Assembly (NCBI RefSeq): GCF_018127785.1
Contig: NZ_CP072390.1
Coordinates: forward strand, 1,550,001 to 1,614,000
Reading direction: 5' to 3'
DNA: 64,000 nt
Source: Prevotella scopos JCM 17725
Lineage (GTDB): Bacteria > Bacteroidota > Bacteroidia > Bacteroidales > Bacteroidaceae
Both the position numbers and the translations under genes were made by a program. This document shows, piece after piece, positions 45,411 through 53,656 of the stretch (positions are counted from its first letter, which is position 1; each line of letters opens with the position of its first letter). The notes below the pieces were generated by a model. It was not told the DNA's origin. It worked only from the letters and a program-made list of their open reading frames with translations, and ran no database searches.

Positions 45411-46853
45411 ATGAAAACAAACAAAATGCAAACAGAACACAAACTTCCTTCAGAGTGTACAACCATCATCGTTGGTCAAGATCAGACTGCCGATGGATCA
45501 ATGATAGTAGCGCGTTCAGAGGACTGGGACGCTATGGAAGCAAAGAACTACGAGATTTTTGAGGCTACAGACAATGGTCCACGTGAGTTCGTTGCAAAGG
45601 ATAGCCCTTTCCGTTGCGAACTTCCAGAGAAGGCTTTGGGCTATTCTGCCCTTTCTCCGTATAATCTTCACGGCCATTGGGGCAGTGCTGGTTTCAACAC
45701 AGCAGGTGTCGGCATGAGTGCCACGGAGAGTATCTTTAGCAATGACGAGGTATTGAAACACGACCCATTGGTAGAGAATGGTGTGGCAGAGAACTCTGTC
45801 TTCAACATTACCCTACCTTACGTCCACACCGCACGTGAAGGTGTTGAGCGTTTGGGTATGCTCATCGAGAAATATGGTATCGCTGAAGGTTTCGGTATTG
45901 GCTTCGTAGATAGCAAGGAAATATGGTACTTGGAGACAGCTTGCGGTCATCGTTGGTTGGCTTGCCGTATGCCAAAGGATAAGTATTTCGTAACTGGTAA
46001 CCAAAGTCGTTTCCGCACTTACGATCCTAACGACAAGGAGAATTACCTCGCATCAGCCGACTTAATTGAGTTTGCAGAGAAGCACGGACTCTACAACCCA
46101 GCACATGGTGCCTTCGACTTCCATGAGACTTACGCACGTGATATCGAACTCGACACCACCTATAACTACCCACGTGTATGGGGCTTGCAGCAGTTATTCT
46201 CTCCAGAAATCAAGAATGACGTAACAAAGAACACCTTCCCTGTCTTTGCTAAGGCTGCTCATAAGGTCACACTGACCGAACTCCGCACGGCCTTCCGCTT
46301 CCACTACGACAATACAGAGCACGACCCTTACCTAAATAGCAATCCTAAGGAACCTTACCGCCCAGTTTCTATCTTCCGTACCACTCAGACCCACCTCATA
46401 CAGGTACGCCCTGAACTGCCACAAGCTATAGGTTGTGTGAATTATGTTGCTATGGGTATGGCTGACCTCGGTGTGTTCCTACCACTCTATCAGGGCATCA
46501 CGTCCTATCCAGAGGCTTACACAAAGGGTAATGATGAGTCAAGTGCTGACTCTGCTTACTGGAAGTTCCGTAAGGTGATGGTATTGGGTATGACTAACTA
46601 TAACAAATATGCTCCTATCATCAAGGAGGCGTATGCAAAGTTTGAAGCTGAGACCGACCAGCGTCAACGTGAGATGGAAGAGGAATACCTTCGCATCTAT
46701 AAAACACAACCTCTTCATGCAAAGGATATGTTGCAGGCTTTCTCTGACAAGATTCTTAACAGTGCACTCGACCTTGCCGACCGTCTCCAAGAGAAACTCT
46801 TTACGCTGATGACGCAAGACATCCAGCAAGAATATCTCTTCCACGGAGCATAA
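45411..46853 (+). CDS. pepD: Peptidase family C69 (PepD-type) dipeptidase
   Basis: 480 residues from MKTNKMQTEH at 45411. The family's N-terminal-nucleophile Cys is seen in ECTTIIVGQDQTADGSM, followed by YSALSPYNLHGHWGSAGFN, GVGMSATESIFSND, and WYLETACGHRWLA, which are conserved C69 motifs. Family members hydrolyse dipeptides with broad specificity in the cytoplasm or periplasm; here no signal peptide is visible, so a cytoplasmic role in peptide catabolism is most likely. The assigned symbol is by family; Bacteroidota have several C69 paralogues. It stands alone downstream of its own -7 box. Confidence 0.9.
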   Translation: MKTNKMQTEHKLPSECTTIIVGQDQTADGSMIVARSEDWDAMEAKNYEIFEATDNGPREFVAKDSPFRCELPEKALGYSALSPYNLHGHWGSAGFNTAGVGMSATESIFSNDEVLKHDPLVENGVAENSVFNITLPYVHTAREGVERLGMLIEKYGIAEGFGIGFVDSKEIWYLETACGHRWLACRMPKDKYFVTGNQSRFRTYDPNDKENYLASADLIEFAEKHGLYNPAHGAFDFHETYARDIELDTTYNYPRVWGLQQLFSPEIKNDVTKNTFPVFAKAAHKVTLTELRTAFRFHYDNTEHDPYLNSNPKEPYRPVSIFRTTQTHLIQVRPELPQAIGCVNYVAMGMADLGVFLPLYQGITSYPEAYTKGNDESSADSAYWKFRKVMVLGMTNYNKYAPIIKEAYAKFEAETDQRQREMEEEYLRIYKTQPLHAKDMLQAFSDKILNSALDLADRLQEKLFTLMTQDIQQEYLFHGA

Positions 46854-47493
46854 TAGTTGGTTAAAACACCCAGCTTTAAAAAAGCTATTGTTGGAATTAA
46901 TGAGGATAATGGTTCCCCCCTTCGCTCTATACAGAGCAAAATTAGAAATGACTTTCTACATGAAAACATGGGATATGTTATATCGGAACTATCATTAGTG
47001 TTAAACTTGGAGATAGAGTCTATTAACCAAAAGAATTTTGTTTTGAGTAACAGAGCTCTTTTCTGACCATAAGTAGATTCCATCTCCACGTAATCATACA
47101 TTGTGCTGAGCCTCAGTATGCATGTTTATTACCAATATAGTACCATGCGTGCTGGGCACAGGCACTTTAATAAAAGAAGACAACAAGAGGGCATTGTCAT
47201 TATTACTATATTGTAAGACAACAATGACTAAGTTCTATGGGAGAAGTATATGAGACACCTATACATCCTTATAACTAAATAGTTACGTTATGGAACATAA
47301 AATAGCTGAAGAAGCTTAAAAGCCGAACGTTGTCAACCTTTAATACCATGGCAACACTTAAATTTTAAACTAATACCGAAGTTTTCACCCATGAAAAAAT
47401 AAAGAGAAGAACAAAGAAATCTATAACCAATTTACATACTAATTATCTCATTCCTCTGCTTCTTAAAGGAATAGAGATAGAAATAATTACATT
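46854..47493. other. Intergenic region without supported genes
   Basis: 640 bases. A 69-codon plus-strand frame (46857-47066) has no recognizable match and no start signal; it may be chance. No strong hairpin, tRNA or repeat was found. The last 100 bases presumably hold the promoter of the T9SS gene, but no clear TAnnTTTG box is seen. Confidence 0.4.
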
Positions 47494-49281
47494 ATGAGAA
47501 AAAATATTCTACTTGCCATTGCCGTACTTTCTGTGAATGTACAAGCAATCTATTCACAAGACACTGGTACTATTGCTCCAAGACCAGCTTATACTTGTGA
47601 TTTTGAGAACACGGGAACAACAGATTTTGGTGACCAAGTTATCACAATTAATGGAAAACGTTGGAGATTCCATAATGCCAGAATTACTGATTCTGCAATC
47701 AATGGTATCCCACAAGGGAAGCGTGCTGCAGAAATACTTGCGGGTACGCATAACAACAAGCCATCGTATCTTGAACTTCTTGACACCATTCGTGGAGCTT
47801 CTGTCGCTTTTTGTTTTGGTCATTCAGGGATGGACAGAACCATTAGCAAAAGTAGTGAGGCTTGGTTTGTCGAAGTAACAAATAATGATGGAAAAGATTG
47901 GCTTTCAAAACCACTCATTTTCGATGACACTGACGTCACTCCAATGTTATCTTTTGATTCACCTTACTATGGAGAACCTTTTAGATTTAGAATACGTTTT
48001 ACAGATAAATTAGGATATGGAAGTAATTGGCGTATTCTAATAGATAATATTTTTGTCACACAAGGAGAAAATATAGAAGCACCTTGGTATATACAGCCAG
48101 GACGTTTCTTTGATGGGATTGAAACCTCTCAAGATAATATAACGTTTACCCCATTAATGAGTGGCTCTACATTCTTCTTTGGTGAGAAAGACAGTCCGTA
48201 CGCCGATACTTATATACAAACATGTATTGACGAAAACGAACCTATTAATTATTACACCATGCCCGAGGGCATCCAGTTTAAGGCGAAAAATCTAACGGAA
48301 GGGAAACATCACTTCGCCATAAAGTTTATGCGTACTTCCGACGATCAGCCTTGGAGCGGAGCATTGCAGACCAACTTTGATTTCTACGTGCGACCAGTGA
48401 GCGGGACCAAGAAAGGTATTTCTGCATTACGACATGGAGAAATTGGTAAGTTCTACGACTTAGTACCAAATGATAACGATAGTATTTTTGTAAACTGGAT
48501 TAAGAAAACACGAGCACAAAAGTGGCTCTTTGATGGTAAGGCTGGAATCTTAGTAGATGATCCTAACTATATTGATTTTTCTCCTACCTTATCACCTAAT
48601 GATCAGATTGTAAAGAAAATGCGTGGACAACTCCTTAAGATTGACAATAATCTTGTGTTCCGATTAGATAGTAAACCAGAGATTGAAGATGTAGCTAATA
48701 CAAAATTCCATTTCCGAAACTATGAATGTGATAATCTTAGTATTATTACCAGCAACCCTGAAAGTTACATGGCTTATCCATTGGCACTTACAGGCGTAAA
48801 ACTTGTTAAGCCGTTCAACCAAATAGACCATTCGCCTAATGGCAGAATAGAGATAGAAGACTTAAAAGGCAACCAGTTCATACTACAAAATATTTATCCA
48901 GATAACTTCCAAGTCTCTCAATTCCTCGAAGCTGGAACAAAGTATTTCATTATTTATGGTATGGTAGGTAGATCTTATATCGATGGTAAACCTTGTTTCT
49001 ACCCACTCAATGTACAACCTGATAATAATGGTGAGTCTGATGGTGTTAGTAAAACCACAACAAATACACCATCATTGGTGATAAGTCATGTTTCTAATAA
49101 TCTTTCAATAAAAAGTTCAGTTGCTTGTCCTGTAGGTATTACCGATATAAACGGTAGTGTTGTAACTCGATTAAGCCTTACAGCAGATGTTGCGACAACA
49201 ATCTCACTCGGTCATGGGCTTTTCATGGCTACAGCATACTTTGGAAATGGTAAAAAATCTACCGTGAAGTTTGTAAACTAA
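47494..49281 (+). CDS. Secreted protein with type IX secretion C-terminal sorting domain
   Basis: 595 residues. Signal peptide about 1-21 (NILLAIAVLSVNVQAIYSQ). Residues 30-190 look like a jellyroll-type domain (YTCDFENTGTTDFGDQVITI, YGSNWRILIDNIFVTQG). The middle has GSTFFFGEKDSPYADTYIQT and a Ser/Tyr-rich strand pattern typical of large surface repeats. The last 70 residues (LSIKSSVACPVGITDINGSV, TRLSLTADVATTISLGHGLF, ATAYFGNGKKSTVKFVN) fit the type A T9SS sorting domain, including the final KxVKFxx. It should be exported by T9SS and anchored or released at the surface. Function of the main body unknown. Confidence 0.8.
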   Translation: MRKNILLAIAVLSVNVQAIYSQDTGTIAPRPAYTCDFENTGTTDFGDQVITINGKRWRFHNARITDSAINGIPQGKRAAEILAGTHNNKPSYLELLDTIRGASVAFCFGHSGMDRTISKSSEAWFVEVTNNDGKDWLSKPLIFDDTDVTPMLSFDSPYYGEPFRFRIRFTDKLGYGSNWRILIDNIFVTQGENIEAPWYIQPGRFFDGIETSQDNITFTPLMSGSTFFFGEKDSPYADTYIQTCIDENEPINYYTMPEGIQFKAKNLTEGKHHFAIKFMRTSDDQPWSGALQTNFDFYVRPVSGTKKGISALRHGEIGKFYDLVPNDNDSIFVNWIKKTRAQKWLFDGKAGILVDDPNYIDFSPTLSPNDQIVKKMRGQLLKIDNNLVFRLDSKPEIEDVANTKFHFRNYECDNLSIITSNPESYMAYPLALTGVKLVKPFNQIDHSPNGRIEIEDLKGNQFILQNIYPDNFQVSQFLEAGTKYFIIYGMVGRSYIDGKPCFYPLNVQPDNNGESDGVSKTTTNTPSLVISHVSNNLSIKSSVACPVGITDINGSVVTRLSLTADVATTISLGHGLFMATAYFGNGKKSTVKFVN

Positions 49282-49326
49282 TTCATTCAAACAATTCCTA
49301 CAAAAATAAAGAAAACGTTTATAACT

Positions 49327-49375
49327 GCCCATCAATATTTCAATATCAAGAAATTTGATGGGCTTTTTCTTTTTT
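49327..49375 (+). terminator. Terminator after the T9SS cargo gene
   Basis: GCCCATCAA (49327-49335) pairs with TTGATGGGC (49355-49363), followed by TTTTTCTTTTTT. Confidence 0.85.
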
Positions 49376-49482
49376 GTAATAGAGTTAGGTGAGGGTACAA
49401 AAGCCTTATGTTATTATATAGTCATCTGGTAAAGTAAAGGTAAAAAATCTGTCGTTTCACAACGTATATAACTTTTTTTTCC

Positions 49483-49490
49483 TATCTTTG
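49483..49490 (+). promoter_or_regulatory. -7 box upstream of tRNA-Arg
   Basis: TATCTTTG, 57 bases before the tRNA 5' end. No clear -33 element. Confidence 0.4.
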
Positions 49491-49547
49491 CAGACAATAG
49501 CTATTGCACATCTGTTCTACGGGAGCAAAGCAATATGCGAAAAATTC

Positions 49548-49619
49548 GCTCTGATAGTTCAATGGATAGAACGTAGGTTTCCTAAACCTTTGATCCGGGT
49601 TCGATTCCCGGTCGGAGTA
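49548..49619 (+). tRNA. tRNA-Arg (anticodon CCT)
   Basis: 72 bases: D-arm TAGTTCAATGGATAGAA, anticodon loop TTCCTAA with CCT, T-arm CCGGG/TTCGATT/CCCGG, acceptor GCTCTGA against TCGGAGT with discriminator A. CCA is not encoded. The first acceptor pair is G-T. Confidence 0.93.
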
Positions 49620-49771
49620 CTAAACAGCAACTATTATCCCTCTCTATTTAATGGGTAAAACTTTGATTATCATTGTCGTATAGACTTACTACTAACAATA
49701 AAGAGAAAACATATACCCCCATAGTATTTTATTCCTCTCTCAAGCTACGGAGAGATTAAAGAAGAAACATT

Positions 49772-50575
49772 ATGATTGGTGCTATTATAGGAGATATTGT
49801 AGGCTCACGCTTTGAATTTGGACCAGTTCCACAGAAGAGTTTTGAACTTTTCACACCCGATTGTTCTTATACCGATGATACAATTTGTACCATTGCCATT
49901 GCTGATGCTGTATTGAATGAGCGTGATTACAAGGAGAGTTTGCTTGATTGGTGTCGTCGCTATCCTGACCCAATAGGTGGATATGGAAGACGATTTTATC
50001 AATGGTTTAACGCTGACGACCCACAGCCTACGGATTCATGTGGCAATGGCTCTGCAATGCGGGTTAGTCCTATTGGATGGCTTTTTGACGAGTGGGAAGA
50101 AGTGATTGAGGAAGCTGAGAAGAGTGCCATTGTAACGCATAACCATCCTGAAGGCGTCAAAGGTGCACAATGTATTGCTGAAGCCATCTGCTGGCTACGC
50201 CTAATGCGCTTTTCAAAATCCGATGTCGAACGAAAAGTAGAGAAGTTTTTCGGTTATGAACTTCCCTCCATGCGAGACATAAAAAAGATTGGTTCTGAGG
50301 GACACTTTGATGGTACCTGCCAAGAAACCGTACCAATGGCATTACGTTGTTTCATTGATGCCAATAGCTTTGAGGAGACCATCCGCCTCGCTGTGCTATG
50401 TGATGGCGATACTGACACGAAGGCTTGTATTGCTGGGGCTGTTGCTGAAGCTTATTATCAGATACCAGAATGGATGATAGAAAAGGCTATCAGCTACTTA
50501 CCCGATGATATGCTCATAATCCTCGGACAGTTTTATGAGCGCATACAAGACAGCTGTGGGACTAAGAAAGAATAA
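49772..50575 (+). CDS. ADP-ribosylglycohydrolase family protein
   Basis: 267 residues, family-typical length. It has the DraG/ARH fold signatures: MIGAIIGDIVGSRFEF at the N-terminus, the di-magnesium motif YTDDT (D35, D36), GNGSAMRVSPIGWLF, TVPMALRCFIDANSFEETIR, and the C-terminal metal motif GDTDTKACIAGAVAEAY. Such enzymes remove ADP-ribose from proteins or nucleic acids or handle free ADP-ribose derivatives. Cytoplasmic and without an adjacent ART or macrodomain gene, so the substrate is not evident. Convergent with the patatin gene; repeat array B lies between. Confidence 0.92.
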   Translation: MIGAIIGDIVGSRFEFGPVPQKSFELFTPDCSYTDDTICTIAIADAVLNERDYKESLLDWCRRYPDPIGGYGRRFYQWFNADDPQPTDSCGNGSAMRVSPIGWLFDEWEEVIEEAEKSAIVTHNHPEGVKGAQCIAEAICWLRLMRFSKSDVERKVEKFFGYELPSMRDIKKIGSEGHFDGTCQETVPMALRCFIDANSFEETIRLAVLCDGDTDTKACIAGAVAEAYYQIPEWMIEKAISYLPDDMLIILGQFYERIQDSCGTKKE

Positions 50576-50649
50576 CTTTAAGCCTTAAAGAAATACGATT
50601 TTTCGAGTCTAACAATGCCGTTTTGAAAACCTTAAAACAGCATTTCGCA

Positions 50650-50733
50650 AGTTCTTTTCATGAACAAAAAGATTTATTTACGTGAAAAGAAATATTTATT
50701 TACGTGAAGAAAAATATTTATTTTCATGAAAGT
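50650..50733. repeat. Intergenic 22-bp-period array, copy B (four units)
   Basis: Core positions 50659 (CATG), 50681 (CGTG), 50703 (CGTG) and 50725 (CATG), exactly 22 apart; the last unit is AATATTTATTTTCATGAAAG, then TAATTC. Between the convergent ADP-ribosylglycohydrolase and patatin genes. Confidence 0.85.
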
Positions 50734-50736
50734 AAT

Positions 50737-51726
50737 TCATCGTTGATGGTCTTTCATGAATGTTTCCAACTGCTTTCGATACTTTATACCAGTATCCTCA
50801 CCTATTTTAAGGATATCCCTTATCGCCTTTACATTGAAGTCGGTGACACCATAAGTACCTAAATCGGGATTAATATAGAGGTCGGCTTTTGTGCGATTGA
50901 CGTTATATTTCTTTATATCAGGACGTTCTGCCAACCAATCTAGAATACCACCCAGACCTTTCAGAAAGCTAAAAGGTGAATGATAATCATCGTGTTTGCG
51001 CTGCTGTAGATCGACGGCAATAACAATGTCTGCTCCCATCTTTCGTACAACATCCACAGGAAGATTATTTCCCATACCGCCATCCACCAGCATCAGCGTG
51101 TCTATCTGCACTGGTTTGAATGCACCGGGAATAGCCATACTGGCACGCATATTACGCGCCATGGAACCAGTATCGAGGACTATTTCTTGTTGACGACGGA
51201 TGTCAAAGGCTACACATGAGAAGGGAATAGCTTGTTTGACGACACGACGTTGTACGGGAGAACGACTGACGAGTGAGTCAAGGAAATTATAGACATGGTC
51301 GCCATGCAACATTCCAAACCCCACCTTATTATTAGCATCAGCCTTTCTACGCACAGGAAAGCCGAAAACATAGATTATTCCATTTTCTTCTTTATAGACT
51401 TTTCCAACCAATGTGGTATCTCTATCAGCCAAGAGTGCTAACCAATTCTGCGAACGGAAGAGTTTTTCGAGGTCATCTGCACGATAGCCTTGCGCGTATA
51501 ATCCGCCAATAATCGCTCCTATACTTGTTCCAGCAATATAGTCAATAGGAATCTTTTCTCGCTCCAACTCCTTTAGTATTCCTATGGCTGCAGCACCTTT
51601 CGCACCACCACCACCAAGCACAAGTCCCACCTTTGGGCGGGTCACTTCACCTTGACTTTGTTGCTGTGCCATCAAAGATAGACCACAGCATATCAGTAGC
51701 AGAAATACAAATAAGTATTTTTTCAT
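50737..51726 (-). CDS. Patatin-like phospholipase/hydrolase, exported
   Basis: 329 residues, signal peptide about 1-21 (LLLICCGLSLMAQQ). Patatin motifs: oxyanion hole VLGGGGAKGAAAIG, nucleophile GTSIG with S68, and the dyad Asp in LVDGGMGNN (D215). The family contains Ca-independent acyl hydrolases of phospholipids or other lipids; here the product would act in the periplasm or outer membrane. It lacks the C-terminal POTRA/barrel part of the long RssA/PlpD-type proteins. A -7 box ends 5 bases before the ATG, suggesting a leaderless transcript. Confidence 0.9.
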   Translation of the reverse strand: MKKYLFVFLLLICCGLSLMAQQQSQGEVTRPKVGLVLGGGGAKGAAAIGILKELEREKIPIDYIAGTSIGAIIGGLYAQGYRADDLEKLFRSQNWLALLADRDTTLVGKVYKEENGIIYVFGFPVRRKADANNKVGFGMLHGDHVYNFLDSLVSRSPVQRRVVKQAIPFSCVAFDIRRQQEIVLDTGSMARNMRASMAIPGAFKPVQIDTLMLVDGGMGNNLPVDVVRKMGADIVIAVDLQQRKHDDYHSPFSFLKGLGGILDWLAERPDIKKYNVNRTKADLYINPDLGTYGVTDFNVKAIRDILKIGEDTGIKYRKQLETFMKDHQR

Positions 51727-51731
51727 AACGA

Positions 51732-51739
51732 CAAAAGTA
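51732..51739 (-). promoter_or_regulatory. -7 box of the patatin gene, 5 bases before ATG
   Basis: Minus strand TACTTTTG, TCGTT, ATG. Confidence 0.45.
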
Positions 51740-51821
51740 GTATTTTTCTAAGAGAAAAGCGTATTTTTTTCTTTTTATTGTTACTTCTCATTTCTCCAAC
51801 AATCTTCATATTTCTCAAAAG

Positions 51822-51910
51822 CAAGTAACTTGTTCACTTGTAAACTTGTCTATTCGTAAACTCCAAAACAAATAACTTGTTTACCCGTAAACTTGTCAAC
51901 TCGTCAACTA
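51822..51910 (+). repeat. 8-nt-period repeat upstream of the RluA-like gene
   Basis: Blocks GTAACTTG TTCACTTG TAAACTTG and TTTACCCG TAAACTTG TCAACTCG TCAACT share the pattern nnnACTTG/nnnACTCG. A 16-base imperfect stretch separates them. The last block contains the TTG used as -33 element of the downstream promoter. Confidence 0.75.
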
Positions 51911-51923
51911 TTCCTTATCTTTG
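51893..51923 (+). promoter_or_regulatory. Promoter of the RluA-like gene, with -33 in the repeat
   Basis: TTG (51893-51895), 20-base spacer, TATCTTTG (51916-51923), CACT, ATG at 51928. It fits the consensus fully; RNA should start at or next to the AUG. Confidence 0.6.
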
Positions 51924-51927
51924 CACT

Positions 51928-53643
51928 ATGAAGTTTCACCCTGTCGTATCAGAGCACTCCCTACCCGTGCGGTTTAATAATCCTTTCGATTACGAACCGG
52001 ACGCCCTTTGCCGTGCAGCAGTCAAGCAGTTGCAGGCAAATCTCCCTATAACACCTATCGAAGGAAAGATGTATGGCGTTCTGATTGTTGAGCGAAATGG
52101 GGAGATTGGTTACTTGCAAGCCTATTCAGGGCAGATAGCAGACGAGGGAGAAGACTTTGTACCAGCTGTTTTCGATTATCTTCAGTCCGATGGTTACTTC
52201 AAGATTCACGAGGCTGAGATTACCCAATTGAATCAACAGATAACCCAACTAAAAGCCTCAACAGCCTACCAACAGGCATCGAATAGCCTAAAAATGATTC
52301 AGCAGAAAGCAGAAAAGGATATCGAGGAAGCACGGAAAGTGATGCAAGGAGCTAAGTTCTTACGTGACAAACGACGTAAAGAGGCTTTTATTTCAGAGGC
52401 AGAACGAAACGAGATGACACGTCAGAGCCAGTTTCTTAAAGCCGAATTGCAACGTAAGAAAAAGGCTTATGCAGAGCAGATTACCGCTGCACAGACCATC
52501 GTAAACGGCTATCAGAAACAAATAACAGCATGGAAACGAGAGCGGAAAATGAAGTCTGACCATCTGCAACATTGGCTTTTCTCTCAGTTCTCATTGCTCA
52601 ATGCACGCAGAGAGCGTAAGAACTTACTCGATATCTTCCGTGATTACTATTTGAAGAACAGTCCTGCACGTACGAAGGCTGCCCATATAACAAGTGTAAA
52701 TACTGCTGAACGCACTACCAAGGAGAATCTTGCAGCTTCGCTACTTCCGCCTTCTGGCGCAGGTGAATGCTGTGAACCAAAACTCTTACAATATGCCTTT
52801 CTTCATGGTTATAAGCCTATTAGCATGGCAATGTTTTGGTGGGGACCACCGCCAAAGACTGAGATTAGACAGCATGGAAACTACTATCCTGCTTGTAATG
52901 GAAAGTGTAAACCCATCTTGGAGTGGATGTTAGACGGGATAGACGTTGACTATAAGGATTGCAATAGGACAGATTATGAAACCGAATTAGCACTTTCTGA
53001 AAGACTAAAAATACGCTATGAAGATGATTATCTTGCTGTCGTTGTCAAGCCATCAGGCTTACTTTCGGTCCCAGGGAAAGGCTGTCAGCCATCAGTTTAT
53101 AGTATTCTAAAGGAGCGATGGAAGGGGAAGAGCGATGTATTCATGGTGCATCGATTAGACATGGATACAAGTGGCTTACTCGTTGTTGCCCGCAATACGG
53201 AGGTTTATAAGGCTTTACAGGCGCAGTTTATTGGGCGTTCTGTAAAGAAGAAGTATGTTGCTCTGCTTCCTCTCTCTGTCCTCGAAAAGCAGTTACCAGC
53301 AGAGGGACGGATAGAACTTCCACTCTCTCCCGACCCAGACGACCGTCCTCGGCAGCGTGTTGATAGAACTAATGGGAAGCCTGCAACCACCGAGTATCGC
53401 TTTATCGGTAAGACTACATACGGCAAAGAAGCATTGGAAGCTGTGAAGATTGAGCTCTATCCGCTGACAGGTCGTACCCACCAACTGCGCATTCATTGTG
53501 CTCATCCAGATGGATTGGGCTCCCCTATTATTGGCGACAACCTCTATGGGCAGCGAGCAGAACGCCTTTGGCTACACGCAGAACACCTTGAATTCACTCA
53601 TCCTATCACTCAGAAGCGAATGAGTTTCGATACTCCTTTATAA
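51928..53643 (+). CDS. RluA-family pseudouridine synthase with long N-terminal coiled-coil extension
   Basis: 571 residues from MKFHPVVSEHS (51928). The frame opens at 51877 but the promoter at 51893-51923 excludes that start. The first about 330 residues are an extension found in Bacteroidota homologs: a domain with FNNPFDYEPDALCRAAVKQL, a coiled coil (about 95-215, rich in Gln/Lys/Glu) and WWGPPPKTEIRQHGNYYPAC near 320. The catalytic domain (about 350-571) has VVVKPSGLLSVPGKG, the active-site HRLDMDTSGLLVVAR, and GRTHQLRIHCAHP. It isomerises uridines in rRNA or tRNA; the exact site is unknown. Confidence 0.9.
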   Translation: MKFHPVVSEHSLPVRFNNPFDYEPDALCRAAVKQLQANLPITPIEGKMYGVLIVERNGEIGYLQAYSGQIADEGEDFVPAVFDYLQSDGYFKIHEAEITQLNQQITQLKASTAYQQASNSLKMIQQKAEKDIEEARKVMQGAKFLRDKRRKEAFISEAERNEMTRQSQFLKAELQRKKKAYAEQITAAQTIVNGYQKQITAWKRERKMKSDHLQHWLFSQFSLLNARRERKNLLDIFRDYYLKNSPARTKAAHITSVNTAERTTKENLAASLLPPSGAGECCEPKLLQYAFLHGYKPISMAMFWWGPPPKTEIRQHGNYYPACNGKCKPILEWMLDGIDVDYKDCNRTDYETELALSERLKIRYEDDYLAVVVKPSGLLSVPGKGCQPSVYSILKERWKGKSDVFMVHRLDMDTSGLLVVARNTEVYKALQAQFIGRSVKKKYVALLPLSVLEKQLPAEGRIELPLSPDPDDRPRQRVDRTNGKPATTEYRFIGKTTYGKEALEAVKIELYPLTGRTHQLRIHCAHPDGLGSPIIGDNLYGQRAERLWLHAEHLEFTHPITQKRMSFDTPL

Positions 53644-53656
53644 GTACCGAAGCCTT

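Noticed and set aside
46857..47066. 69-codon plus-strand frame after the dipeptidase gene
   Set aside because: No support from signals or similarity; could be a relic but cannot be shown.
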